A stretch of 38,557 nucleotides of DNA from Gemmatimonadota bacterium (GTDB lineage: Bacteria; Gemmatimonadota; Gemmatimonadetes; Longimicrobiales; Gaopeijiaceae). The DNA lies in NCBI GenBank assembly GCA_024638325.1, contig JAHEKM010000012.1, positions 1 through 38,557 on the forward strand. The letters are read 5' to 3'. The notes under the pieces were generated by a model. It was not told the DNA's origin, searched no databases, and worked only from the letters and a program-made list of their open reading frames with translations. The position numbers and the translations under genes were made by a program. Of the stretch, positions 7,162 to 14,799 are shown piece by piece (position 1 is the stretch's first letter; the number at the start of each line of letters is the position of its first letter).

Positions 7162-8289
7162 CTACCCCGCGTCGGCCATGGGGATCTGCCGTATGATCCC
7201 GTCGACCCACCGAATGAGGGCCCGGTTCGTCGACGTGATCACCACGAAGGCCAGCACTGTGCCTACGCCGGTGCGTAGGGAGAAGGCCGCCAAGATGCCG
7301 CCGGAGAAGAGCGCCTCGAGCGCCGCGGCCAGGAAGAGACCGACCGCGCCGACCGACGAGCTGGCGAGGATGCGACGCGCCAGAGGGCGAGGATCCGAGT
7401 CGCCCCGGTACAGGATCGAGAGCGCGAGCGCCACCAGAAACCCGAGCACGCCGAGGTCTACGAGCAGAGGACGCCAGGCGACGTCGGGCTCGGGCCATTC
7501 GGTCACGCTGACCAGAACGTTGCCACCGATGTACAGGAGCATGATCCCGACGAGCGAGACGAGCGCAACCAGGAGCCACGCCATGCGCGCGCGCCCTTCT
7601 GCGTCCGAGTGCGTCCAAGCCCTCCGGAGGTTCACCACGACCAAGCCCGCCGCAGCCACACGAAACAAATCCATCACGGGGAGGAGCGCGGCGTCGCCCG
7701 CCGAGCCACCCAGTGCCGCGTTGAGTGCGAAGAGCCCGGTGCCCAGGCCGAGGGCGACGACCCAGGGTGCGTGCGGCCGCAGCATCCACACACTCACAGC
7801 GTGCGCGGGAGCGAGCGCGGTAGGAAGCGTCGGCGGTAGCGACAGATCTGCCTCCAGCAGATTCCTGGGGAAAAGGGCCGTGAAGCGTAGCAGTCCGATG
7901 AGGCCGAGGAGTTCGACCACGAGGAAGTGGCCCTCGAAGATCGCCCGCATCGTTCCCGGCGCACTGGGCCGCAACAGCAGCGTGATGCCCGAGTAGGCCA
8001 GCAGGTAGGCCCAGGCACCGAGGGAAACGCCGAGCGCCCGTGCCGCCGCCTGTCGCGCCCCCTCGTGGAGAGCCAGCCCGATGCCCAACGCGGCCGCGAC
8101 GATCGACACCACGGCGTGCGCCGTCAGGAGCGTCAGGAAGGCCCCGCTGACCTGGGCGCCCATCATTGCGGGTGTGAGTTCGAGCCAGTGCCAGGCGATT
8201 GCGTCGAGGTAGGTAACCTGACTGACGACGGCGACCGCACCGAGCAGGGCGGCGAGTGCTCTCAGCAACGTGGGCACGACGGATTTCAT
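7162..8289 (-). CDS. Multi-pass membrane protein resembling an orphan sensor domain
   Basis: 375 residues from the ATG at 8289. A GTG at 8325 is an alternative with no better ribosome site. There are about 8-10 hydrophobic helices, for example ALAALLGAVAVVSQVTYL, VSIVAAALGIGLAL and MAWLLVALVSLVGIMLLYI. The C-terminal part (ALSILYRGDSDPRPLARRIL, then helices, then TSTNRALIRWVDGIIRQI) resembles the end of the membrane-embedded input domain of some sensor kinases and phosphatases. In those proteins an (A/V)DR-type helix leads into the output domain. Here the protein stops at that point (IPMADAG), so no kinase, phosphatase or cyclase domain is present. No enzyme motif was seen. It is divergent from the GYF-like gene, sharing the 8290-8367 gap. 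Function unknown. Confidence 0.7.
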   Translation of the reverse strand: MKSVVPTLLRALAALLGAVAVVSQVTYLDAIAWHWLELTPAMMGAQVSGAFLTLLTAHAVVSIVAAALGIGLALHEGARQAAARALGVSLGAWAYLLAYSGITLLLRPSAPGTMRAIFEGHFLVVELLGLIGLLRFTALFPRNLLEADLSLPPTLPTALAPAHAVSVWMLRPHAPWVVALGLGTGLFALNAALGGSAGDAALLPVMDLFRVAAAGLVVVNLRRAWTHSDAEGRARMAWLLVALVSLVGIMLLYIGGNVLVSVTEWPEPDVAWRPLLVDLGVLGFLVALALSILYRGDSDPRPLARRILASSSVGAVGLFLAAALEALFSGGILAAFSLRTGVGTVLAFVVITSTNRALIRWVDGIIRQIPMADAG

Positions 8290-8355
8290 CCGGGCAAGGT
8301 GCCCCCCTGCCGACCCCGCCCACAAGAACCTCTCGCACGACCCGACGCATCACTT

Positions 8356-8361
8356 TAGACT
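8356..8361 (+). promoter_or_regulatory. Candidate -10 hexamer TAGACT, leaderless type
   Basis: TAGACT lies 6 bases before the ATG at 8368. No Shine-Dalgarno is present in the 20 bases ahead of that ATG. It fits a transcript starting at the start codon. No convincing -35 box was seen. Inference only. Confidence 0.3.
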
Positions 8362-8367
8362 TTGCGA

Positions 8368-10005
8368 ATGCGCTTCGCCTATATCGACTCGCAGGGCAAC
8401 GAGGTCCCCATCCCGAGCATCGACGCGCTCGCGCTCCGTATCGAGCTCGGCGCTGTCGGGCCGGAGACGCAGCTCTACGATGCCCAGGCGGACCACTGGG
8501 GCCCCGCTCACACGCACGAGATCTTCCACTCCCTGTCGCGAGACGCGGGGGAGGAGGGCTTCATGGCGCCGCCTCCGCCTGTTGCCGCGGCCCCGACCGA
8601 CACCGAACCAGCACCGGAGCCGGCGGCCGAGGCCGCCGAGCCGGAGCCGGAGCCAGAGCACGAGGAGGCCGACGATGGTGAGATCGATCTAGGTCTGACC
8701 CTGGCGGATCCCCCGCCCGAGCCTGCGGAGGAAGACGTCACCGAAGAGCCGGCAGGGGTCGGCGATCTCGCCTTGGACATGGCCGACTCCTCCGACATGC
8801 CGCTCATAGCCGAGGCGCCCGTGGAAGCCGAGGCGCCCGTCGAAGCCGAGCCCTTGGCGCTCGAGGACCCGCCCGCCGCAGAGACGGGGGGCTTCGACTT
8901 CGGTGACATCGGCTCGGGCCTGGAGCTCGAGGATGCCTCCCAGTCGGCCGACATGCCGCTCGAGACCGAGATGGAGTTCCAGGCGCCCGTGGCGGATTTC
9001 GGCGGCGGTGGCGAGGACGACGACCTGCAGCTGGAGCAGCCCATGTCGTCGTTCGAGCCGGACTCGCCCCCCGGCTGGATGGAGGAAGGCGAGGTCGACG
9101 AAGTCATGGACTTCTCGGCGGTGGCCGAGGAGGAGGCCGCCGAAGAGAGCGTCGCGTCCGTTGCCGACGCGCCGGTGCGCCAGAGGCTCTCGCCCAAGGA
9201 TCGGCCATCGCCGCCCAAGTTCAAGAAGCAGCGGTCGATGTCGGGCCCCATCGTCTTCGTGGTTCTGCTGCTGCTCATCGGTGTGGGTGGCTACTACGCG
9301 TGGCCCATCGTCCAGTCTCGCATGGCGGAGCGGGATACGCCCGAGCGGCCGGCGGTGGTGATGCCCGCGATCCCGGATGAGCTGCTGCCGCAGATGCGCT
9401 CACTGGGCGAAGCCGCCATCGCCGCCGTCGTCACCGACGTCGACGCCGCGACCCGCACGGCCGACGCCCCCGCCGGTCCCGACGACGATTGGCTCGGCGG
9501 TGTTTATCTGGGCAACGCCAGCCAATACCCCGGCATCGAGACGTTCTGGTCGAGCATGGAGGCCTTCACCCAGGGGCTCCGCGCCGCCGACTGGCAGGCC
9601 TATCACGACGCGTACGTAGCAGCGGTGTCAGGGGCCGGTCTGGCCGCCGACGCAGCTGCACAGGTGACCGAGCGAGCCGACTCGGGATTCGTGGCCGCGC
9701 AGCCCCAGCGGGACCTCGCCTATGCGGAGCTCGAGCAGCTCGTGTACGCTGCGCTCGAGCTGCACGACTTCTTGCTGGACAACGAGACGGACATCGTCTT
9801 TCGACCGGGGGCCACGAGCGCGAACGACCCTACGGTAGACCCGATTCTGGAGATCGCTGCACCTCAGGACGACGTGGAGCGCATGCTTGGCTTCTTCGAC
9901 GAGATCACCGACGCGCTGGACGCGCTCGGATCGCTCGATCGGGTCACGCGGGAGCGGCTGTTATCCGCCATGACCTCGCGGCTCCAGCAGGTCGGGATTC
10001 AGTAG
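8368..10005 (+). CDS. GYF-like domain protein with acidic linker and single membrane segment
   Basis: 545 residues from the ATG at 8368; a TTG at 8362 is also in frame. Residues about 1-60 (FAYIDSQGNEVPIPSIDALA, GAVGPETQLYDAQADHW, ending THEIFHSL) resemble the GYF_2/DUF4339 fold. That fold has a Tyr-rich start, an L..G.I/V.P.T step and a conserved Trp, and typically binds proline-rich peptides. A Glu/Pro/Ala-rich, strongly acidic linker of about 220 residues follows, with repeated MPL...EAPVEAE blocks. A basic patch (PPKFKKQRS) precedes a single membrane helix at about 294-312. About 225 residues after it form a helical, presumably periplasmic domain (LPQMRSLGEAAIAAVVTDVD and onward) that I do not recognise. 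An assembly or docking role is plausible but unproven. Confidence 0.75.
   Translation: MRFAYIDSQGNEVPIPSIDALALRIELGAVGPETQLYDAQADHWGPAHTHEIFHSLSRDAGEEGFMAPPPPVAAAPTDTEPAPEPAAEAAEPEPEPEHEEADDGEIDLGLTLADPPPEPAEEDVTEEPAGVGDLALDMADSSDMPLIAEAPVEAEAPVEAEPLALEDPPAAETGGFDFGDIGSGLELEDASQSADMPLETEMEFQAPVADFGGGGEDDDLQLEQPMSSFEPDSPPGWMEEGEVDEVMDFSAVAEEEAAEESVASVADAPVRQRLSPKDRPSPPKFKKQRSMSGPIVFVVLLLLIGVGGYYAWPIVQSRMAERDTPERPAVVMPAIPDELLPQMRSLGEAAIAAVVTDVDAATRTADAPAGPDDDWLGGVYLGNASQYPGIETFWSSMEAFTQGLRAADWQAYHDAYVAAVSGAGLAADAAAQVTERADSGFVAAQPQRDLAYAELEQLVYAALELHDFLLDNETDIVFRPGATSANDPTVDPILEIAAPQDDVERMLGFFDEITDALDALGSLDRVTRERLLSAMTSRLQQVGIQ
8812..8847. repeat. Two tandem 18-bp units in the GYF-like gene
   Basis: GAGGCGCCCGTSGAAGCC occurs at 8812-8829 and 8830-8847, with one base difference. 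It encodes a duplicated EAPVEA hexapeptide in the acidic linker. A related MPL-containing block recurs near 8950. Confidence 0.8.
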
Positions 10006-10041
10006 CCCGAAGACGCCGGCCCAGCGACCGGCGGAGGAGCC

Positions 10042-10620
10042 CTACAGGTAGGGGTTGTCCCCTGACGCGTGGTCGGTGACGTCGTGGACAGCCGTGAGCT
10101 CCGGCACGGCCTCGCGCAGCATCCGCTCGACGCCCTGGCGCAGGGTCATGCGCGACAGCGCGCACCCCTGGCACCCGCCGCTCATCTCGACGTAGACGTC
10201 GGTCTCTTCGACGTCCACGAGCGAGATCATGCCGCCGTGAGCGGCGATGGCCGGATTCACCTGGCTGTCCAGCACGTCGCGAACGCGATCGGCGATTGGG
10301 CCTGTCGGCGTTCCGCGGGGTCCGTCGCGCTTCTTCATGGGCCGTACCTCGAACCCGCTCTCGTTCACTCGCTCCACGAAGTCGACCGTCGCGCCCTCGA
10401 GCGCCTCCTGGTCGTCCCCCTTCAGGAAGACCGCGAAGCCCCCGCCGTCGACCATGATCTCGTCCTCGGCGAGCTCGTTCGCGTTGACCAACGTGAGATC
10501 GAAGTTCGGCGACACCGGGCTTCCGCTCATGCTGATACGGAGGGCCAGGTTCTCGTCGTTGCTCTGGTCCAGGAAGTCCTGGACCGTTTCACGCGCGCGA
10601 TCAGTGAAGTGGATCATCAT
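10042..10620 (-). CDS. nfuA: Fe-S biogenesis protein NfuA
   Basis: 192 residues, the same size as E. coli NfuA (191). The N-terminal half (about 1-95) is the degenerate A-type (HesB-like) domain without its cysteines: MIHFTDRARETVQDFLDQ, then SPNFDLTLVNANELAEDEIM. The C-terminal NifU domain contains VNPAIAAHGGMISLVDV. Its GGCQGCALSRMTLRQGVE has the CxxC pair that holds a 4Fe-4S cluster between two subunits. NfuA carries and hands on 4Fe-4S clusters to target proteins in the cytoplasm. The tail HDVTDHASGDNPYL is also family-typical. The start at 10620 (or the next codon, 10617) matches the family N-terminus; the open frame extends to 10707. No Shine-Dalgarno is seen, but TATATT lies 7 bases ahead of the ATG. 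Confidence 0.92.
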   Translation of the reverse strand: MMIHFTDRARETVQDFLDQSNDENLALRISMSGSPVSPNFDLTLVNANELAEDEIMVDGGGFAVFLKGDDQEALEGATVDFVERVNESGFEVRPMKKRDGPRGTPTGPIADRVRDVLDSQVNPAIAAHGGMISLVDVEETDVYVEMSGGCQGCALSRMTLRQGVERMLREAVPELTAVHDVTDHASGDNPYL

Positions 10621-10627
10621 GGCCGAT

Positions 10628-10633
10628 AATATA
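10628..10633 (-). promoter_or_regulatory. Candidate -10 hexamer TATATT for nfuA, leaderless type
   Basis: On the minus strand TATATT matches 5 of 6 bases of the -10 consensus and ends 7 bases before the ATG at 10620, with no Shine-Dalgarno between them. It lies in a short AT-rich island (GATAATATATCA) shared with the glycyl-tRNA synthetase upstream region. It may also serve the plus strand. Confidence 0.35.
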
Positions 10634-10650
10634 TCACCGTTGATCGCCCC

Positions 10651-10667
10651 AGGTGCCCCGGGTACCT
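10651..10667. other. Imperfect 17-bp palindrome upstream of glyS
   Basis: AGGTGCCCCGGGTACCT: AGGT/ACCT arms and a CCC/GGG core, with one mismatch pair. It lies in the nfuA-glyS divergent gap, 49 bases before the glyS start. It could be an operator or a 5' leader hairpin; no known family is implied. Confidence 0.3.
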
Positions 10668-10715
10668 TTCGCGGCCCCGCCGTACGGCGAAAACCCTTAT
10701 CGGACAAAGGCTTTC

Positions 10716-12029
10716 ATGAGCGCCGACCTCATGGACAAGCTCGTGTCGCTCACCAAGCGGCGCGGATACATCTTCCAGTCCTCCGAGATCTATGGGGGTA
10801 CGGGCTCCGTCTGGGATTACGGCCCACTGGGGGTCGAGCTCAAGCGCAACATCAAGGACCGTTGGTGGGCCTCCATGGTCCACAAGCGCGACGACATCGA
10901 GGGCCTCGACGCGGCGATTCTCATGCACCCGCGCGTATGGGAGGCCTCCGGACACGTCGAGGGCTTCACCGACCCGCTCGTCGAGTGCACGAACTGCCAC
11001 CGACGTTTCCGGGCGGACATGCCGGAGGTCGAGTCGGGGCAGTGTCCTTCCTGCGGCATGAAGGAGACCTTCACCGAGCCGCGGATGTTCAACCTCATGT
11101 TCAAGACGTTCATGGGGCCGGTCGAGGACTCGACCGCTACCGTCTACATCCGGCCCGAGACGGCCCAGGGGATCTACGTCAACTTCCTCAACGTTCAGGG
11201 CGCGGCGCGCCAGCGGGTGCCCTTCGGCATCGCGCAGATCGGAAAGGCGTTCCGGAACGAGATCACGCCGGGGAACTTCATCTTCCGCACGCGTGAGTTC
11301 GAGCAGGCGGAGATGCAGTTCTTCGTGAAGCCCGGGACGGACGAGGAGTGGTTCGATCAGTGGATGGAGATCCGCATGCAGTGGCACAAGGATCTCGGCA
11401 TCAACCCGGACAAACTGCGCTTCCACGAGCACGGCCCGGACGAGCTCGCCCACTACGCCAAGAAGGCGTTCGACGTCGAGTACGAGTTCCCGTTCGGGTG
11501 GAAGGAGTTCGAGGGCATCCACAACCGGACGGACTTCGACCTCTCACGTCACCAGGAGTACTCGGGCAAGCGTCTCGAGTACATCGATCCGGGCTCGAAC
11601 GAGCGCTTCGTGCCATACGTCGTCGAGACCTCGATGGGCGTCGATCGCGCGGCGTTGGTCGTGCTGGCCGACGCGTACAGGGAGGAGGAGATCGAGGGCG
11701 AGACGCGGGTGCTGCTCGCGCTCAATCCGCAGATCGCGCCGACGAAAGCGGCGGTCTTTCCGCTCGTGAAGAAGGACGGGATGCCTGAGATCGCCGAGAA
11801 GATCCAGCACGACCTCAGGGCCGCCGCGATTCCGGCGTTCTACGACGTGTCGGGCGCCATCGGGCGCCGCTACCGCCGTCAGGACGAAGTCGGCACGCCC
11901 TGGTGCATCACGGTCGACGGGCAGACGGTCGAAGACCAGACGGTGACCGTGCGGGACCGCGACTCTCTCGAGCAGGTGCGGGTCGCGTCGGACCAGCTCG
12001 TCGGGTGGATCCGCGAGCGGCTGGCCTAG
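10716..12029 (+). CDS. glyS: Glycyl-tRNA synthetase, single-chain (alpha2) type
   Basis: 437 residues from the ATG at 10716. The ribosome site (GGACAAAGG) sits 5 bases ahead of it; the open frame reaches back to 10653. This class II enzyme charges tRNA-Gly in the cytoplasm. The N-terminus has KLVSLTKRRGYIFQSSEIYGG-type sequence, family-typical. Two CxxC pairs (C91/C94 and C110/C113) form a likely zinc knuckle. Motif 2 is at about 179-203 (FRNEITPGNFIFRTREFEQ) and motif 3 is VVETSMGVDRA. The C-terminal ~100 residues (LVKKDGMPEIAEKIQHDL onward, with VTVRDRDSLEQVRV) are the HGTP anticodon-binding domain. It is the eukaryote/archaeal-like single-subunit form, not the alpha2beta2 glyQ/glyS pair. 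It is divergent from nfuA, with YtoQ 9 bases downstream. Confidence 0.96.
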   Translation: MSADLMDKLVSLTKRRGYIFQSSEIYGGTGSVWDYGPLGVELKRNIKDRWWASMVHKRDDIEGLDAAILMHPRVWEASGHVEGFTDPLVECTNCHRRFRADMPEVESGQCPSCGMKETFTEPRMFNLMFKTFMGPVEDSTATVYIRPETAQGIYVNFLNVQGAARQRVPFGIAQIGKAFRNEITPGNFIFRTREFEQAEMQFFVKPGTDEEWFDQWMEIRMQWHKDLGINPDKLRFHEHGPDELAHYAKKAFDVEYEFPFGWKEFEGIHNRTDFDLSRHQEYSGKRLEYIDPGSNERFVPYVVETSMGVDRAALVVLADAYREEEIEGETRVLLALNPQIAPTKAAVFPLVKKDGMPEIAEKIQHDLRAAAIPAFYDVSGAIGRRYRRQDEVGTPWCITVDGQTVEDQTVTVRDRDSLEQVRVASDQLVGWIRERLA

Positions 12030-12038
12030 CGGTTCGGC

Positions 12039-12482
12039 ATGGACGGGGTCGTCATCTACGCAGCGGGTGAGATCCACTCGGAGTGGCGAGACGAGCTCCG
12101 CACGCACCTGGAGGGGGCCGGCGTGGACGCAGAGGTCGTCGGTCCTCAGGAAGTGCACGACCGCTCCGACTCGGTCGGTGAAGACATCCTCGGCGAGCAG
12201 CCGGGCCCACGATACCGCGACTTGATGGGAGCGAGCGTCAACACGCTCCGCACGCGTGTATTGATGCAGCGCTCCGATCTCTGTGTGGCCTACTTCGGGC
12301 CGAAGTACAAGCAGTGGAACACGGCGTCGGACGCGGGCGCGGCGGTCGCTTCGGGGTTGCCGCTCGTGCTGGTGCGCTCCGAGGAGCACGTTCATGCCCT
12401 CAAGGAGCTCGACGCGTTGGCGACGCTGACTGTCGAGACGCTGGAGCAGGCCGCGCAGGCGATCGCCTACATCTTCGAGTAG
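12039..12482 (+). CDS. ytoQ: YtoQ family protein
   Basis: 147 residues, the same size as B. subtilis YtoQ and similar over the full length. Shared blocks are YAAGEIHSEWRDEL, VGPQEVHDRSDSVGEDILG, RTRVLMQRSDLCVAYFG, KYKQWNTASDAG and the C-terminus YIFE. Pfam places the family with nucleoside 2-deoxyribosyltransferase-like folds. No reaction has been established. A nucleoside- or base-handling role is inference from the fold. The start is the ATG at 12039, 9 bases after the glyS stop, with a weak ribosome site. The gene is probably co-transcribed with glyS. Confidence 0.9.
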   Translation: MDGVVIYAAGEIHSEWRDELRTHLEGAGVDAEVVGPQEVHDRSDSVGEDILGEQPGPRYRDLMGASVNTLRTRVLMQRSDLCVAYFGPKYKQWNTASDAGAAVASGLPLVLVRSEEHVHALKELDALATLTVETLEQAAQAIAYIFE

Positions 12483-12502
12483 GGTCACCAAGGGGGGCGC
12501 AG

Positions 12503-13978
12503 ATGGCGTCCAGGTCCGAGGTCTTCACGTCCCGGTGGGGGATGCTCCTCGCCATGCTCGGCATGGCGGTCGGGACCGGAAACATCTGGCGCTTTCCGCG
12601 TATCGCGGCGAGCAACGGCGGCGGGTCGTTCCTGGTGGCGTGGGCCGTCTTCCTGCTCGCCTGGTCGATTCCGCTCCTGATCGTCGAGTTCGCGATGGGT
12701 AAGGGGACGCGCCGCGGCCCCCTGGGCGCCTTCGTGAAGACACTCGGCCCCGGCTTCGCCTGGATGGGCGCCTGGGTCGCCTTCGTCGCCACGGCCATCA
12801 TGTTCTACTACAGCGTCGTCATGGGGTGGACGATCCGCTTCTTCGTCGGGACGCTGACGGGCGAGGTGCCCGGAGCGACGCCGAGTGCCTTCTGGGACGG
12901 CTTCCACTCGACTCCGGGCGCCGTGCTCACGCACGCGGTCGCGATGGGCCTCGGCGTCTTCGTCGTGTCGAAGGGGGTGCGCGGCATCGAGACCGCGGCC
13001 AAGGTGCTGATTCCGAGTCTCATCGCGCTCGTCATCGTGCTCGCGATCCGGGCGGTGACGTTGCCGGGCGCCAGCGCCGGGCTCGCCTTCCTCTTCACCC
13101 CCGACTGGAATGCGCTGGCCGACTACCGCATCTGGCTCGAGGCGCTGACCCAGAACGCGTGGGACACCGGCGCGGGCTGGGGTCTGGTGGTCTCGTACGC
13201 GGTGTACATGCGGGCCCGCGAGGACACGGCGCTGAACGCGTTCGTCATCGGCTTCGGCAACAACTCCATGTCGCTGCTGGCCGGCATCATGGTGCTCTGC
13301 ACGGTGTTCTCCGTCATGCCGGACGCCGCGGGCGAGATCGTCGGCGCCGGTAACGAGGGACTCACCTTCATCTGGGTGCCACAACTCTTCCAGCAGATCC
13401 CGGGCGGGCGCTTCTTCCAGGCGATCTTCTTCCTGGCTCTGGTCTTTGCGGCCTGGACGAGCCTGGTCGCGATGATCGAGCTGGCGAGCCGCGTGCTGAT
13501 GGACCTGGGTGTGTCGCGCGGTCGCGCGATCGCCGCCGTGGGGACCGCCGGACTCCTGTTCGGGATCCCCAGCGCGCTTCGGCTCGAGGTCTTCCAGAAC
13601 CAGGATTGGGTATGGGGCGTCGGGCTCATGCTCTCCGGCTTCTTCTTCGCCTTCGCGGTTCTGCGCTACGGCGTCACCCGGTTCCGGGAGACCTTCATCA
13701 ACCACCGGGACTCTGACATCCGCATCGGCGCCTGGTGGGATTGGGCGATGAGGCTCGTCGCGGTCGAGGCGGTCGTCCTGACGGTCTGGTGGCTCTGGAG
13801 CGCGCGTGGCGAGGACTTCGCCGCGACCTGGACGCTCTTCAGCGCCTACAACGTCGGGTCGGTGCTCATCCAGTTCGGCATCGTGCTGGGGTTGCTTCTG
13901 GTGCTGAACCGCTGGCTCGCCGCGTCGGCCCAGTCGGAAAGCACTGCCGGCGGCGGCGTGGTCGATGCAGGTGACTGA
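12503..13978 (+). CDS. Sodium:neurotransmitter symporter (NSS) family transporter
   Basis: 491 residues starting at an ATG behind a purine-rich ribosome site (AGGGGGGCGCAG). GNIWRFP at residues 26-32 is the signature of transmembrane helix 1 in this family, where Na+ and the amino-acid substrate bind at an unwound segment. The start LLAMLGMAVGTGNIWRFP and the following FLVAWAVFLLAWSIPLLIVE are diagnostic. About 11-12 helices can be counted. The family imports amino acids or related compounds with sodium through the inner membrane. Some bacterial members, such as MetP of Corynebacterium, need a tiny partner, MetS. A MetS-like gene lies at 19900, about 6 kb downstream, but none is adjacent. Substrate unknown. 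Confidence 0.93.
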   Translation: MASRSEVFTSRWGMLLAMLGMAVGTGNIWRFPRIAASNGGGSFLVAWAVFLLAWSIPLLIVEFAMGKGTRRGPLGAFVKTLGPGFAWMGAWVAFVATAIMFYYSVVMGWTIRFFVGTLTGEVPGATPSAFWDGFHSTPGAVLTHAVAMGLGVFVVSKGVRGIETAAKVLIPSLIALVIVLAIRAVTLPGASAGLAFLFTPDWNALADYRIWLEALTQNAWDTGAGWGLVVSYAVYMRAREDTALNAFVIGFGNNSMSLLAGIMVLCTVFSVMPDAAGEIVGAGNEGLTFIWVPQLFQQIPGGRFFQAIFFLALVFAAWTSLVAMIELASRVLMDLGVSRGRAIAAVGTAGLLFGIPSALRLEVFQNQDWVWGVGLMLSGFFFAFAVLRYGVTRFRETFINHRDSDIRIGAWWDWAMRLVAVEAVVLTVWWLWSARGEDFAATWTLFSAYNVGSVLIQFGIVLGLLLVLNRWLAASAQSESTAGGGVVDAGD

Positions 13979-14007
13979 GCAGCCCGCTGCCGGAGCGCGG
14001 TGACCCC

Positions 14008-14745
14008 GTGCGCTTCAAGGACTTCGAGCGGGCTGCCCGCGAGGCCTTCGACGAGATCCCGGAGGAGTACCGCGAGGGCGTCGACGGGCTCACCGTGCGA
14101 CGCGAGGCGCTCGGCCACCCGACGCTTCCCGAGGTGTTCACGTTGGGGCACTGCCTGACCGAGGAGCACCTCTCGGGTTACGGCGGGCCCGACACGACCC
14201 GGTCCGTCATCGCGCTCTACTGGGGCTCGTTCCGCGAGCTGTCCGAGCGTGATCCCGACTTCGACTGGGAGGAGGAGCTTTGGGAGACGCTGACGCATGA
14301 GCTGCGCCACCATCTCGAGTCGCTCGCTGGCGACGACGCCCTCGAGGACGTCGACTACGCCGCGGACGAGCTGTTCAAGCGCCAGGACGGGCTCGCCTTC
14401 GACCCCTGGTACTACCAATACGGCGAGGACCTGGGCGGTGGAGTCTACGTCGTGGAGGGCGGCGCCTACCTGGAGCTCGAGTGGGACCCTCGAATGGGGG
14501 GAGCGCCCGACCCCATCGAGTTCGATTGGCGGGGAGCGCGCTATCGCGTGCCCCGATCCGCCGACCCCGGTGACGTGAGCTTCGTCTGGATCGAGGGAGA
14601 GGCGTTCGAGGACGAGGCGCTCGAGCTCGTGCTGGTTCGCAAACGGGGATGGTGGGAGAGCCTACGCGGCGCCGTGGGCTTGTCGCGGCCACCGGAGACC
14701 CGTCAGACCGAGGCGACGGCGGAGCGGGTCGCGGCCACGGGCTGA
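14008..14745 (+). CDS. Metallopeptidase-like minimal zincin (PF06262 type) with C-terminal extension
   Basis: 245 residues from a GTG at 14008, 30 bases past the transporter stop. HELRH at residues 97-101 (ETLTHELRHHLESL) is the HExxH zincin motif of the small PF06262 metallopeptidases. Upstream are IPEEYREGVDGLTVRRE and VIALYWGSFRELSE, which match that family (e.g. ELPEEF, V.V..E, I.LYR..LE). Family members are usually about 110-140 residues. This one carries about 100 extra C-terminal residues (VYVVEGGAYLELEWDPRM, YRVPRSADPGDVSFVWIEGE), strand-rich, acidic and without a recognised domain. No signal peptide, so cytoplasmic. Function and substrate are unknown. Possible peptidase activity is inferred from the motif only. 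Confidence 0.75.
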   Translation: MRFKDFERAAREAFDEIPEEYREGVDGLTVRREALGHPTLPEVFTLGHCLTEEHLSGYGGPDTTRSVIALYWGSFRELSERDPDFDWEEELWETLTHELRHHLESLAGDDALEDVDYAADELFKRQDGLAFDPWYYQYGEDLGGGVYVVEGGAYLELEWDPRMGGAPDPIEFDWRGARYRVPRSADPGDVSFVWIEGEAFEDEALELVLVRKRGWWESLRGAVGLSRPPETRQTEATAERVAATG

Positions 14746-14784
14746 GTCCTCGCTCCACACCCTGCGCGTGCGGTCGAGACCGTC

Positions 14785-14790
14785 TAGCTT
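14785..14790 (+). promoter_or_regulatory. Candidate -10 hexamer TAGCTT, leaderless type
   Basis: TAGCTT ends 9 bases before the ATG at 14800, and the intervening bases (CCGCCCCCC) hold no Shine-Dalgarno. Same layout as at 838, 8356, 10628 and 24303. Inference only. Confidence 0.25.
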
Positions 14791-14799
14791 CCGCCCCCC

